DNA of 64,000 nt from Lactococcus garvieae (GCF_016758115.1 NZ_WIVG01000003.1:22998-86997); one strand, 5' to 3'; counted from the first letter of the stretch, positions 9,402 through 18,979 are shown. Translations and numbers: made by a program. The notes: generated by a model not told the origin, from the letters alone.

Positions 9402-11699
9402 TTATTTAGAAGAGATAGGGAAAATAATCTTAGAAGAACCAAGGTCAACTTCATAGGTCAACTCGCGATTGTCGCGGACAGTGTGCTCAAAGTCAGTACT
9501 ATAAAGCAAGAGACGAAGTTTATCCCCTTTTTCGAGTTGATAGATTGTTGGTTGTAGCGTAAGACTGAAAGTCATCCATTCATTTTCGGGTATGGAGCTA
9601 ACAGTGAGGAGTTCTTCGCGGTTTTGCAGGTTGAGGAAACCTTTTGTTACAAGTTGATAAGGACTATCGGTCAAAGGAATTTCCATCAGATTTTCTAGCA
9701 TAAAATTCCTGCCGCGGTCTAAGGCTTTCAAGTCCAAGTTTTGGGCTTGGTCAGACAGGCGTTTTTTTAATCCGAAGTCAAGAAGCTGTGCCGAAAGAAT
9801 TGCCTTACTGTCGTTAACTTTTACTTTGAGGTCTAGCTGGATCTGTCCGTTCAGCAGCATATCTTTAGAAATCTCTAAATCTACGAGAGCAGCTTGGGCC
9901 TTGCCTTCAAACAAGTCTTTCTTGAAGACTTGGAAGTTTTTGCTGTAAGCATCGAAAGTCTTTTCATCATAATGATTTTCAAACTTTAGGATGGAAGCAG
10001 CTGTTTTCCCCAGTGGCAATGTTACCGTTTCTTTTTCGCTCCAGTCCTGGAGACCAGTCCAGCTCTGTGCTTTGCCATTTTCTTGCAAGATAACTGGTGG
10101 TAAATCTAGAGTCAGTACTCTGTTCAGGAGTTTTGCGGTGAAATAGCTGTTTATAGCTTCACTAAAGTCAATAGATTGCCAGTTATTCATATAAATATGG
10201 GCTCCGCGATGTAAGAAAGCATGTTTAGTTACATCTTTAGGAAGCACCTGCCAAAAATGGTAGGCGTGATCAGGCGTTACATTCCAGTCCTGCAAACCAT
10301 GAACAATCAGCACATCTGCCTTGGTATTTTCAGCATGTGGCAAGTAGTTGCGGTCGTGCCAATATTGGTTATAGTCTCCTGTCGTACGGTCAAGTGCTTC
10401 AAGCATCTGTGAAAGCTGCTTTTCATATTGCGCATTGGCAACAAGAAAGTCAGCGCCCTGTAGATTACGTGAATAAGTAAGAGCTGCTAAAACATCTAGG
10501 TCTTCGCCAGGATATCCACCGGGTGAGCGAACTAAACCATTTTCACGATAATAGTTGTACCAAGAGGTGATGCCGGCTTCTGCCACGATGACTTCTAAAC
10601 CATCAATACCTGTGGTCGCGGCACCGTATGCCATTGTTCCCAGATAAGATTTTCCAGTCATGGCCACCTTGCCATTGGCCCAGTCAGCGGCAACTTCCTG
10701 TGCTCTATCACGTGAGATGAAGGCACGAGTGCGGCCGTTTAGCCAGTCGATGACCGCTGTCATGCTATAAATCTGCTGGTAGTCACCAGAAGTTTGAAAG
10801 CCATCAGAGTCCATTGTACCAACACCTGCTACATAAATAGAGGCGAAACCACGTGCTAAGAAATAGTCATTAAGTGAGTAAGTCCAACCATGTGTAAATT
10901 TTTGTGTCAAGGTTTCTGTTTGAGCTTTCGGAGTTACTTCTTCTTCATAGTCAGGAAGGGTGGGGAGTTGAGTTTCAACACTAATGTTGCCAGAAGGCTT
11001 CTCATCCAAGGGGACATTCATGTCATGCAACTGCTTGTCATTAGCAATTTCATTTATTCCTAAGTGATAAGGGCTGGCGGTCATAACAGCGGGAAGCTTG
11101 CCTTCAAATGTCGGGCGGATAATTTGAACCTTAATCAAGTCAAATTTTCCCGTATTATAAGTATCAACCTTTGACTCTACCCAAACTGTTTCACGAATCA
11201 ATTGTGCAGTATCAAAGGTTGCGAGAGACTTGTCATTGAAAAAATGATAAGTGTTACTTAGGGGAAGAAGACCTTCGGACACCCAGTGTTCAACAAGTGT
11301 CATACCGTTTTTACATCGGCTGCACAGAAGAAGATAAAGTGCTCGGATAAGGGTTTCACTGTCGAGATTCTCCTCGTCCAGCATAGGGATATTTATTGAT
11401 TTTGCAAATTTTTCTGCTTGGTCTACCTGAAATTCAAAATGAGGAACAAAGCCAAGCAGCTGTAAGCTGATGGTCCAAAAGATATCCCATGTCAGTTCTT
11501 GCTCAGAAGCAAGAAAATCTTGGAAAGAGCTTGTAGATGTCGCTTGGAGTCCCTCGCTTTCCACAGGAGAAACAGTCAAAAAGTCTTTGAGTATTTTCTT
11601 TTCTTCCCAGAAAACAGACCAGGTAAAGCCAAGGTGGTCCAGTTCGAGCAACTGTTCATCAAATGTTTTTTCAACGATAGAAAAGTGATTAAATTTCAT
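9402..11699 (-). CDS. pepX: Xaa-Pro dipeptidyl-peptidase PepX
   Basis: This cytoplasmic serine peptidase (family S15) removes X-Pro dipeptides from the N termini of oligopeptides, a central step in use of proline-rich peptides such as casein fragments. The product has 765 residues, close to the usual lactococcal length. Visible features are the small helical N-terminal domain, the alpha/beta hydrolase core with nucleophile Ser351 in GKSYLG, a later VHGLQDWNV segment and HRGAHIY holding the likely catalytic His, and a C-terminal jelly-roll-like domain. An RBS (AAAGGAAG) and a -10 TATAAT lie upstream on the minus strand. Downstream on the chromosome comes glpF, the same neighbourhood as in known lactococci, now with the TasA-like gene between them. 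Confidence 0.96.
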   Translation of the reverse strand: MKFNHFSIVEKTFDEQLLELDHLGFTWSVFWEEKKILKDFLTVSPVESEGLQATSTSSFQDFLASEQELTWDIFWTISLQLLGFVPHFEFQVDQAEKFAKSINIPMLDEENLDSETLIRALYLLLCSRCKNGMTLVEHWVSEGLLPLSNTYHFFNDKSLATFDTAQLIRETVWVESKVDTYNTGKFDLIKVQIIRPTFEGKLPAVMTASPYHLGINEIANDKQLHDMNVPLDEKPSGNISVETQLPTLPDYEEEVTPKAQTETLTQKFTHGWTYSLNDYFLARGFASIYVAGVGTMDSDGFQTSGDYQQIYSMTAVIDWLNGRTRAFISRDRAQEVAADWANGKVAMTGKSYLGTMAYGAATTGIDGLEVIVAEAGITSWYNYYRENGLVRSPGGYPGEDLDVLAALTYSRNLQGADFLVANAQYEKQLSQMLEALDRTTGDYNQYWHDRNYLPHAENTKADVLIVHGLQDWNVTPDHAYHFWQVLPKDVTKHAFLHRGAHIYMNNWQSIDFSEAINSYFTAKLLNRVLTLDLPPVILQENGKAQSWTGLQDWSEKETVTLPLGKTAASILKFENHYDEKTFDAYSKNFQVFKKDLFEGKAQAALVDLEISKDMLLNGQIQLDLKVKVNDSKAILSAQLLDFGLKKRLSDQAQNLDLKALDRGRNFMLENLMEIPLTDSPYQLVTKGFLNLQNREELLTVSSIPENEWMTFSLTLQPTIYQLEKGDKLRLLLYSTDFEHTVRDNRELTYEVDLGSSKIIFPISSK

Positions 11700-11993
11700 G
11701 CAGTATCTTCCTTTCGGTACATCATCTACAGCCTATTATAACAGAAAAGCAGCTCGCCTGCTTTTCACCAATCGAATATTGTCTAATAAGAAGCTTGGTC
11801 AATCCTTATAGAGGCTGACGTTTATCGTAAGCAGCTTTAGGTGCGATGATGACAATAGCTTTTAACATGCCGTTAATAATGCGTATAGAGAATGGGCAAA
11901 GTAGGAAAAGGCTGCTTTTTATAACCGATTTCTCCAAGAATAGCAATGTAACAAAACATTATGATAACATTTCATAAATATTAAGCAACATGT
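11700..11993. other. Intergenic stretch with possible gene remnant
   Basis: This stretch separates pepX from the TasA-like gene. On the minus strand (about 11810-11970) two adjacent frames give short hydrophobic readings such as CYIAILGEIGYKKQPF and NGMLKAIVIIAPKAAYDKR, ending in a stop at 11813-11815. This could be a decayed small membrane-protein gene, but no family was recognised and no intact frame exists. Confidence 0.25.
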
Positions 11994-11999
11994 TAAAAT
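11971..11999 (+). promoter_or_regulatory. Promoter of the repeat-containing leader and TasA-like gene
   Basis: A -35 TTCATA (11971-11976) and a -10 TAAAAT (11994-11999) are separated by exactly 17 nt. Transcription would begin near 12006, upstream of the small leader ORF. Confidence 0.55.
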
Positions 12000-12039
12000 A
12001 TGATGAGAGATATCATTGTATTTGGAGAAAGCCCCCCCA

Positions 12040-12147
12040 ATGACTTATAATCAGGCAACACAACACAACACAACACAACACAACACAACACAACAACAGG
12101 CGGTAGATTCCCCTTCTTTTTCGTATGCACCAAAACGTTCCGGATAA
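12040..12147 (+). CDS. Short leader ORF with pentanucleotide repeats
   Basis: The ORF encodes 35 residues. GGAG at 12024-12027 is followed by a C7 tract (12032-12038) and the ATG at 12040, giving a long 12-nt spacing that would change with tract length. The coding part contains eight tandem CAACA units (12056-12095) read as Gln/His/Asn/Thr, then a tail ending SYAPKRSG. The TAA stop (12145-12147) lies in the loop of the terminator hairpin at 12132-12159. Since the repeat unit is 5 bp, gain or loss of one unit changes the frame. The alternative stops are at 12104 (before the hairpin) and 12171 (beyond it). A leader-peptide role is inferred; translation has not been shown. Confidence 0.55.
   Translation: MTYNQATQHNTTQHNTTQQQAVDSPSFSYAPKRSG
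12056..12095 (+). repeat. Tandem pentanucleotide repeat (CAACA)8
   Basis: Eight perfect 5-bp units lie between the promoter and the terminator of the TasA-like transcription unit. Short tandem repeats with units not divisible by three commonly change length by slippage. This one lies inside a short ORF and upstream of an attenuator-like hairpin. Confidence 0.95.
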
Positions 12148-12161
12148 CTGGGACGTTTTTT
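12132..12161 (+). terminator. Terminator/attenuator hairpin in the TasA-like leader
   Basis: A 10-bp stem (12132-12141 with 12150-12159, one G-U pair) with an 8-nt loop ends in a T6 run. It lies between the promoter at 11971-11999 and the gene at 12255, so it can abort transcription of that gene. The stop codon of the leader ORF is in its loop. Confidence 0.7.
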
Positions 12162-12254
12162 GCCCTGCACTAAAGCTAAAAAATAATCGTTTTTGACCCC
12201 AAAGTCATAAAACTTCTCATATCCATAAAATTTGAAATACAAGGAAGAAATAAA

Positions 12255-14028
12255 ATGCACGCAACAAACAGAAACAGGAAAAAACTAGGAATCCTTTTAG
12301 TCATATTGTCGGTCCTACTGCTCATCTCAGGGACCTTCGCATGGTTCTCCTTCACACAGCGGGCCATCAATGACCGCAGTGTCAGTGTCAACTTTGAAGA
12401 AGTTGGCCGCCTGCACGACTACTTTGACCGCGCCTCAGGCAACAAGGACGTCTTCGCCGAGAACTTTGGCGATGCTCCTATCTTGGTGCGCGTAAAACTC
12501 CTCGAATACATGGAAATCAATGGTGAGTCCTTAGTTCAAGCCGACCCACAAGAGGTGGCAGAAGGCAATGCGGTTCAACCCATCAAGGAAGATACGGGCA
12601 CATGGACCCCTTGGACCCCAGAAGCCTCAGGAAATACAGTTGGTCAACGTGTCGGACCGGGCGCCGGCTTCAATGCCCGTGCTCGCTGGACCGTCGGTTG
12701 GACTCCCCGAGCAGCCACAGCCGGCTCTGGGCAGCTGAATGCCCCCCTACTTCATGCCGACCTTTAACCGTGCCCGCGACAACCACAAGACAGCTGCCGC
12801 AGGCGACGGACGTGACTGGACCCAGTCGGGAGAAGAGGCCGATACCTCTGTCAGCGCCAACGGAACCAATGCCGGAGCAGATGCCACAGGGGTCACTCAT
12901 CCCGGGAATGGGACAGATGGCTACTGGACCAACGGCAGTACAGCCACCTCGCTCTTAGGGACACCGCCCGATACAGAAGACGGGACACACACGGCTCGCC
13001 AGACCGTCATCCAAGACCAGCCGGTCATGTTGCTCAGCCAGTGGAATGCCCTGCCAGTCCAAGACCGTGTGGGGAACTTCTGGGTGGTGGATCCACAGAC
13101 AGGCTGGGCTTACTGGGCCAATCTGCTCTTCCCAGAGGAAGCGACCTCTTTCCTTCTTGACCAAGCCACTCTTGCCATAGGGGGACTCAGAGGGGACTTG
13201 TATTACGGGATTAAGGCCGTTGCCAACATGGTTGCCAACACAGATGGCGATGTGGCAGCCCTGTGGGAAGGCAGCAACGAGGAGCATAGCGCCCTCGCCA
13301 AACAGCTGGTGGATGAAGTCCGCAGCGGTATGCCAATCCTAGGTGAAATGACACCGGGCCAAACATTCAATATGCGTGGTATTGAATACCGCTACCTTGA
13401 GAACAAGGGCGGTGGGAATCACTTGGTACAAACTGCTGATTTTCAGATTAATAGTGGATGGAATACCAATGCTGGTGTAGACAGCTATAATGGTTCAACT
13501 TTAGATAATAACATGAAGAACTGGCATGATAATCTGCCAGGTGTTGTTCGCCGTCAGGTCCAGCCCGTGCAAAAAGAATTTACTGGAGTGGGTCCGGATG
13601 CACATATTAGTGAGTGGTGGTCTGGTAGTTGGGGTGCTCATCCGGGCATGGGGATACCGATTGTAGGCGAACCTCGAGCCTTTATTTTAGACTTTGAAAA
13701 CCCAGCTTTTACGGCTGCTTTGAAAAATGACTTTGCGACAGTTGACCCTAACGGCGAGAAGAAGGCCTTTTCTCTTTCTGTAGCTGAACTCAATAATATT
13801 TCGGGACCAGGAAAAGCTTTTCCAACGATGGCTTCACGAGTAACTGCTGGAGGTGGGACACGTACCCCGTATAACGATAGCTTTCCTTGGGTAGTGAATG
13901 GAGGCGTAGATTCACCTGGTTCATTTAACTTCTTTCATCATGCGAACGGACTCAAAACGGTAGTCATGCCTCAATCCCCAGCTATGCTCCTCCGCGACCA
14001 AGACGGCGCATGGACATCAAATCTTTAA
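12255..14028 (+). pseudogene. TasA-like SipW-dependent exported protein, frameshifted at a C6 tract (possibly phase-off)
   Basis: The N terminus is basic, then hydrophobic, ending in SGTFAWFSF, the type of signal cleaved by SipW-class signal peptidases. The next block matches the intact paralogue at 49152-50162 (shared DRxSGNKD[VI]FAENxG, then VR[VI]K[L]LEYM-like residues). At 12742-12747 a run of six C shifts the frame, so the first frame stops at 12767. With five C the reading continues as NAPYFMPTFNRARDN, matching YFMPTFN of the paralogue, and runs to 14028 as a 590-residue protein. Sequence conservation on both sides of the tract shows this was one gene. The first part (to about 13370) is GC rich, the last third is not, so the gene looks mosaic. 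RBS AAGGAAG precedes ATG 12255. The protein family forms matrix fibres in bacilli; the role here is inferred. Confidence 0.75.
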
Positions 14029-14333
14029 AAACTCTGGGCAAACGAGACATTTTATTTGAGTCGTCGTGCGGAGCTGTGCAAGAAAACGTAGCTTATTTTT
14101 CCTTTATTTTTAGTTTTAAGTCAATAAGAACATAAGATTCAAGCAAGTTTCTTCCTTTCCTCATTCCTCTCCAGCCTTAAACTTTAGGCCTTTTACCTCG
14201 ACTGCTCACTATTAGTATTCTTAGTCATAAGAAGGGAACGTGTGATTTAGAAAAATAACTTTGCTTGAACATCAAACAAAAAGAGTGCTATAATAGAGGG
14301 GTTAAGAAGAACAAAGCATAGAGGAGAATGATT
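14029..14333. other. Intergenic stretch with promoter of the small protein gene
   Basis: No ORF was recognised. A good promoter (TTGAAC 14265-14270, 18 nt, TATAAT 14289-14294) drives the gene at 14334. No clear terminator was found after the TasA-like gene. Confidence 0.6.
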
Positions 14334-14537
14334 ATGAAATTCAAATTCAGTGGCCTTTCTTCATATGAGGAAAAAGAAATGCCAAACTTTATGGGAGAAG
14401 CAGAGTCACACACTGTCATCAAAGAGTTTGACAGCATGGAACAGGCCGTTCAGCATGTTGCTGCTCACAGCGGTTTTATGGTAACAGACAGTGGCAAGTT
14501 TGCTTTCCATGTCCGTACTATCACTCAAGTTGACTAA
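14334..14537 (+). CDS. Small conserved-looking protein of unknown function
   Basis: The product has 67 residues (KFKFSGLSSYEEKEMPNF at the start, FHVRTITQVD at the end) with an acidic middle, no membrane span and no recognised motif. The start is the ATG at 14334, which has GAGGAG at a proper distance; the ATG two codons earlier overlaps that site. It has its own promoter (14265-14294) and a strong terminator, so it is transcribed as a single gene. It is probably real because of the clean expression signals; no function can be given. Confidence 0.7.
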   Translation: MKFKFSGLSSYEEKEMPNFMGEAESHTVIKEFDSMEQAVQHVAAHSGFMVTDSGKFAFHVRTITQVD

Positions 14538-14546
14538 TTAAACTTT

Positions 14547-14580
14547 ACAAAACGTGCCTTGAGCACGTTTTGTATTTTTT
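14547..14580 (+). terminator. Rho-independent terminator of the small protein gene
   Basis: An 11-bp perfect stem (14547-14557 with 14563-14573) is followed by a T7 run. Confidence 0.9.
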
Positions 14581-14877
14581 TGAAAAGAGAACAGAGAGAG
14601 TTGTAACGTCATCTAAATTTTTGAGGCAGTCCTAAAGCATCTGCTTTCCTTTTTTTGTAAGACTTATAAGAAATTTGACTGCCAGAAAAATATAAAACGC
14701 TTACGCCGAGCTGGTTTTCAAGAAGTTTCTCTCAAAGCAATTTTTCTTTTCAAGTATTTGCATCTTTTTAGCGAAAATGAAAAAAACATGTTATAATGTC
14801 TAGGTATAACAAAAGAGCTTAACATGAGTTAATCTCGTTTTTATTTTGTCATTAATTTTTATTATTTGGAGGAATTC
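14581..14877. other. Upstream region of glpF
   Basis: No ORF is seen. It holds an extended -10 promoter (TG-T-TATAAT, TATAAT at 14792-14797) for glpF. A weak cre-like sequence (about 14692-14705, centred on AACGCTTAC) could be a CcpA site, with about three mismatches to consensus. The leader of about 75 nt has no clear hairpin. Confidence 0.45.
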
Positions 14878-15747
14878 ATGGACTATTCATGGACAGTGAA
14901 ATATCTCACTGAATTTATTGGCACTGCGCTTTTGCTTATTTTAGGTAATGGTGCTGTAGCTAATGTCGAACTCAAAGGTACAAAAGCCTTTGGCCAATCT
15001 TGGTTGATTATTGCTTGGGGTTACGGTCTTGGTGTAATGTTGCCAGCTGTAGCTTTAGGAAATATTACAGCTCAGATCAACCCAGCCTTTACGCTTGGGC
15101 TTGCGGCATCAAACCTTTTCCCTTGGGAACAAGTACCTTTTTACATCCTCGCTCAACTTCTTGGAGCGATGTTTGGACAATTGATTGTCGTAATGGTTTA
15201 CCGTCCTTACTATCTTAAAACAGAAAATTCAAATGCTATTTTAGGAACATTCTCAACAATCGATAACGTTGATGATGGGACAATCACTACGCATACAGGT
15301 GCCCTAATTAATGGCTTTTTGAATGAGTTCGTTGGGTCATTTGTGCTCTTCTTTGGTGCTATGGGCTTAACAAACCTTTATCGTGGGAGCGAATCGATCA
15401 AATGGATGACTGATTATGCAGCTAAACAAGGTGCGGACACAACAAGTGCTGATGTTACAGGACAAATCGCAGCATCAGTCTCAGGAGCAGCTTCATCCTC
15501 AGCAATCAGCCACGTTGTTCTTGGCTTCCTTGTTCTTGTATTGGTTGCTTCACTTGGTGGTCCTACAGGTCCTGGTTTGAACCCAGCACGTGACCTTGGT
15601 CCACGTATCTTGCACTCACTCTTGCCAAAATCAATTTTGGGTGAACATAAAGGGGATAGCAAATGGTGGTATTCATGGGTACCTGTTACAGCACCTATCC
15701 TTGCAGCACTTGCAGCTGTCGCTTTATTCAAAATCATCTACCTCTAA
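14878..15747 (+). CDS. glpF: Glycerol facilitator/aquaporin family channel GlpF
   Basis: This is a membrane channel of the MIP family for glycerol, water and small solutes. The 289-residue product has six hydrophobic spans and both half-helix motifs, INPAFT and LNPARD. The Asp after the second NPAR is typical of glyceroporins. A Ser/Ala-rich insert (about 185-215) lies in the loop before the last spans. The start is the ATG preceded by TTGGAGGAA. The gene is monocistronic, next to pepX as in other lactococci. Regulation by carbon catabolite control is possible but only weakly supported. Confidence 0.92.
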   Translation: MDYSWTVKYLTEFIGTALLLILGNGAVANVELKGTKAFGQSWLIIAWGYGLGVMLPAVALGNITAQINPAFTLGLAASNLFPWEQVPFYILAQLLGAMFGQLIVVMVYRPYYLKTENSNAILGTFSTIDNVDDGTITTHTGALINGFLNEFVGSFVLFFGAMGLTNLYRGSESIKWMTDYAAKQGADTTSADVTGQIAASVSGAASSSAISHVVLGFLVLVLVASLGGPTGPGLNPARDLGPRILHSLLPKSILGEHKGDSKWWYSWVPVTAPILAALAAVALFKIIYL

Positions 15748-15854
15748 TGTTGGCTTTTAACCTTCATCTCCGGATGGAGGTTTTATTATTTCAAATGCGG
15801 TGATTAAAAATTTGTAATTCTAAATTGAAAATAATTTGCTAAAATAAAACCATA

Positions 15855-16165
15855 GTCAAAAACAAAGAAATAAAAGCGACTAGGAGAGTAGGAGTGAAAG
15901 TTAGCACAGGGAGCTTGCGGATAGTGAGAGCAAGACTAACGGAAACTTTGAAAATGGCCTAGAAATCGCGTGGCAGTGAGTTCAGTTTTTGAATAAACTG
16001 TCAACGGAGTGGTTCTCGTTATTGAACACATTATTTTTGGAACAACTTTACTTGTCCCAAAGATAGTTAGCAAGGTGTAGAAGGTTTTTTGTCATCTTTT
16101 ACATGAATTAGAATGGTACCACGGCAGTTCGTTTCTATTATTTAGAGGCGGATTATTTTTTTGTT
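15855..16165 (+). promoter_or_regulatory. Methionine T-box riboswitch
   Basis: This long structured leader precedes metQ. It contains the conserved T-box sequence GAATGGTACCACGG (16111-16124). Stem I is formed by GAAAGTT-type and AACTTTG-type arms, followed by an ATG triplet (15954-15956) in the expected specifier position, which points to tRNA-Met. A terminator stem (about 16128-16153) ends in a T run at 16155-16161. Uncharged tRNA-Met would stabilise the antiterminator and switch on the methionine importer. The T-box is clear; the specifier assignment is from context. Confidence 0.88.
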
Positions 16166-16205
16166 TTTGATTATTTATTGCACTTTATAAAAGGGAGAGG
16201 TCATT

Positions 16206-17057
16206 ATGAAAAAGAAAACAAGAAACAGAGTTATTGCAGTTGTAGCAGTGTTAGTTGTAGCCCTTATCGGTTATTTCTCATTTTTCAAAAAAGAGGCTGT
16301 GGCAGATAAAACGGTCAAAGTCGGGATCATGTCAGGATCGAAAGAAAGTACAGAAATTTGGGATTCTGTTGCCAAGAAAGCGAAAGATCAGTATGGCATC
16401 AACTTAGAGTTTGTCCGTTTTACCGATTACAATCAACCTAATACTGCCTTAGTAAACGGTGATGTAGACATCAACGCATTCCAGCACTATGCTTTCCTTA
16501 ATGAGTGGAATCAAGCTAACAAGGCTGACTTACAACCTATTGGTGATATCCTGATTTCACCTATCCGTCTTTACTCTAAAAAATATACAAATGTTCAAGA
16601 TATCCCTAATAAGGGAACAATCGCTGTACCCAACGATACTTCTAATGAAAGCCGTGCCCTTCATGTTTTGGAAGGTGCAGGTCTGATTAAGTTAAATACA
16701 AAGGCAGGTGCTCTAGCGACGATCAAAGACATTACAGAAAATCCGAAGGACTTGACCATTAAAGAGTTGGATGGTTCACAAACTGCTTCAGCACTGTCTT
16801 CAGTTGATGCTGCCGTTGTAAACAATGACTTTTCTGTTCCAGCAGGATTGACAAGCAAGGAAGTTATTGCTACAGAGCCACTAAATAAGGATTCCAAGCA
16901 GTGGATTAATATCATTGTAGCCAAGAAAGAAGACAAGGATAATAAACTTTATCAAGATGTAGTCAAAGCTTATCAAACAAAAGAAACAGAAGATTTGTTT
17001 ACGAAACTCTATCCTGAAAAAGGCACAATTCCTGCTTGGAACTTGAACTTGAAATAA
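16206..17057 (+). CDS. metQ: Methionine ABC transporter substrate-binding protein MetQ
   Basis: This binding protein of the NlpA/MetQ family captures methionine outside the membrane for MetNI. The 283-residue product has an N-terminal hydrophobic anchor (about 8-27) without a convincing lipobox Cys, so it is probably held by an uncleaved segment. Family features include VKVGIMSGSKE at the start of the mature domain, NAFQHYAFLNEWN and the substrate-region sequence VNNDFSVPAGL. It is the first gene of metQ-metN-metI behind a Met T-box, with RBS GGGAGAGG. Confidence 0.93.
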   Translation: MKKKTRNRVIAVVAVLVVALIGYFSFFKKEAVADKTVKVGIMSGSKESTEIWDSVAKKAKDQYGINLEFVRFTDYNQPNTALVNGDVDINAFQHYAFLNEWNQANKADLQPIGDILISPIRLYSKKYTNVQDIPNKGTIAVPNDTSNESRALHVLEGAGLIKLNTKAGALATIKDITENPKDLTIKELDGSQTASALSSVDAAVVNNDFSVPAGLTSKEVIATEPLNKDSKQWINIIVAKKEDKDNKLYQDVVKAYQTKETEDLFTKLYPEKGTIPAWNLNLK

Positions 17058-17077
17058 TCACAGTAATGGAGAATGAG

Positions 17078-18154
17078 ATGGCAATTATTGAACTGAATAA
17101 TATCAGTGTTTCCTACGAAACCAAGAAAAATAAGGTGAATGCTGTAAAAAATACGACAATCCATATCGAAAGAGGCGATATTTTTGGCATTATCGGCTAT
17201 TCAGGTGCTGGAAAGTCGACGATTGTCCGTACGATTAATCTCTTGCAAAAGCCAAGCTCTGGTGAAGTTAAAGTGAATGGCAAAGTTCTTTTCAAAGCTG
17301 GGGCAGACGGTAAAGAACAAGCAAACATCAAAGCAGCTGATTTAAGAAAAGAACGCCAAAAAATTGGTATGATTTTTCAGCACTTCAACTTGCTCAATGA
17401 GAAAACAGTTTTTGAAAACATTGAGTTTGCTCTCTTGCACAGTCCCTTGAAAGATAAAGAAAAAGAGGAAAAGATTCGTGAACTGCTTAAGTTAGTGAGC
17501 TTGGAAGAATTTGAAGATAAATACCCAGCGCAACTTTCAGGAGGACAGAAACAGCGTGTTGCTATTGCGCGTGCTTTGGCCAATGACCCGGAAATCTTGA
17601 TTTCCGATGAGGGAACCTCAGCTCTGGACCCCAAAACGACCAATCAGATTTTAGATTTGTTGAAAGACCTGCAGAAGCGTCTGGGACTTACTATTGTCCT
17701 CATCACCCACGAAATGAATGTTGTGAAAGAAATCGCCAACAAGGTAGCAGTGATGCAAAATGGTGAAGTTATAGAGCAAAATAATCTCTTGGAAATCTTT
17801 GCTCATCCAAAAGAAAGCTTAACACAGCAATTTATTGATACAACCTCCAATGTGTCGCGTTTCATCCATTCTCTGACTGAAAATGATACATTTAGCGCCC
17901 TCGCAGAAGATGAAGAGCTAATCTATCTGAGCTACTATGGCAATCAATCCGGTGAACCAGCCATGTCTGAAATCACTCGTCAATTTGGTGTTGCGACTAA
18001 TATTTTCTACGGTAATGTTGAGGTCTTACAAAATACACGTTTTGGTTCCTTGGTTGTAGCTCTGAAAGGAAAAGAAGAAGATCGCGTGGCTGCCAAGGCG
18101 TACTTGGCACAGCAAAACATTGAGTTTACAGTATTGAAAGAGCAGGTGAAATAG
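17078..18154 (+). CDS. metN: Methionine ABC transporter ATP-binding protein MetN
   Basis: The 358-residue ATPase energises methionine uptake. It has Walker A GYSGAGKST, signature LSGGQKQR, Walker B ILISDEGTSALDP and a C-terminal NIL (ACT-like) domain from about residue 270, which in this family senses internal methionine. The start is the ATG preceded by GGAG with 6 nt spacing, 14 codons inside the longest frame. It lies 20 nt after metQ and directly abuts metI. Confidence 0.95.
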   Translation: MAIIELNNISVSYETKKNKVNAVKNTTIHIERGDIFGIIGYSGAGKSTIVRTINLLQKPSSGEVKVNGKVLFKAGADGKEQANIKAADLRKERQKIGMIFQHFNLLNEKTVFENIEFALLHSPLKDKEKEEKIRELLKLVSLEEFEDKYPAQLSGGQKQRVAIARALANDPEILISDEGTSALDPKTTNQILDLLKDLQKRLGLTIVLITHEMNVVKEIANKVAVMQNGEVIEQNNLLEIFAHPKESLTQQFIDTTSNVSRFIHSLTENDTFSALAEDEELIYLSYYGNQSGEPAMSEITRQFGVATNIFYGNVEVLQNTRFGSLVVALKGKEEDRVAAKAYLAQQNIEFTVLKEQVK

Positions 18155-18850
18155 ATGACAGAATGGTTTACAGAACATTTTCCTAATGTCGTAGCACTCG
18201 GTTTACATGGTGATACAGGTTGGCTAACCTCAATCACTGAGACACTTTTTATGGTCTTTTGGTCAGGTCTTTTTGGTGGCATATTAGGATTAATCTTTGG
18301 TGTAGCACTTGTTGTGACAAATGAGGAAGGAATAACACCCAACCGAGCACTTTATTCCTTTTTAGATAAATTTACTTCCATTTTCCGTGCCGTGCCCTTT
18401 ATTGTTTTACTTGCAATTATTGCTCCCGTTACTCAAAAAATTGTGGGTACACAGATTGGGACCACAGCAGCGCTAGTTCCACTAACTTTAGGTGTCTTTC
18501 CCTTTTATGCCCGTCAAGTTCAAGTCGCTCTTGAAGGTGTGAACAAAGGTACAGTGGAAGCGGCACAGACTGTAGGTGCAAATTTTTGGGACATTGTATT
18601 TACTGTCTATCTACGTGAAGAACTTGGAAGCCTGATTCGTGTATCCACAGTGACAATCATCTCTCTGATTGGTTTGACTGCTATGGCTGGAGCCATTGGT
18701 GCAGGAGGTTTAGGGAATACAGCTATTGCCTATGGTTACAACCGTTTCTCTAATGACGTGACCTTTCTCGCAACCTTGCTTATCCTCCTCTTGGTTCTCC
18801 TGGTACAAGTCATCGGAGACGCTTGGGCGAAAAGTGTGACACACAAATAA
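18155..18850 (+). CDS. metI: Methionine ABC transporter permease MetI
   Basis: The 231-residue membrane permease has five to six hydrophobic spans. The EAA-like loop for contact with MetN is seen around GTVEAAQTVGANFWDIVF. The ATG follows the metN stop immediately, so translation is coupled. It closes the metQNI operon. Confidence 0.94.
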   Translation: MTEWFTEHFPNVVALGLHGDTGWLTSITETLFMVFWSGLFGGILGLIFGVALVVTNEEGITPNRALYSFLDKFTSIFRAVPFIVLLAIIAPVTQKIVGTQIGTTAALVPLTLGVFPFYARQVQVALEGVNKGTVEAAQTVGANFWDIVFTVYLREELGSLIRVSTVTIISLIGLTAMAGAIGAGGLGNTAIAYGYNRFSNDVTFLATLLILLLVLLVQVIGDAWAKSVTHK

Positions 18851-18860
18851 TATGAGCAGA

Positions 18861-18889
18861 GGAAATTTCGCCAAGTAAAAATTTCCTTT
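18861..18889 (+). terminator. Weak terminator after metI
   Basis: An 8-bp stem (18861-18868 with 18879-18886) is followed by only three T, just after the metI stop. Confidence 0.45.
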
Positions 18890-18922
18890 GATGGTGGCAC
18901 TCCCGCAATTGTTTGGATTGTT

Positions 18923-18979
18923 GACGAGGCTCTAGAGAGTACTACTGGAGTTGCCGCTACTCTATAGAGGCCTCTCGTC
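18923..18979. other. Long imperfect hairpin of unknown role
   Basis: The sequence folds on itself: GACGAG (18923-18928) pairs with CTCGTC (18974-18979), and TCTA-GAGTA pairs with TACTC-TAGA inside, closing near 18949. There is no T run, so it is not an ordinary terminator. It lies in the 230-nt gap between metI and the convergent transporter gene. It could be a small RNA or a mobile palindromic element; no second copy was seen in the window. Confidence 0.4.
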
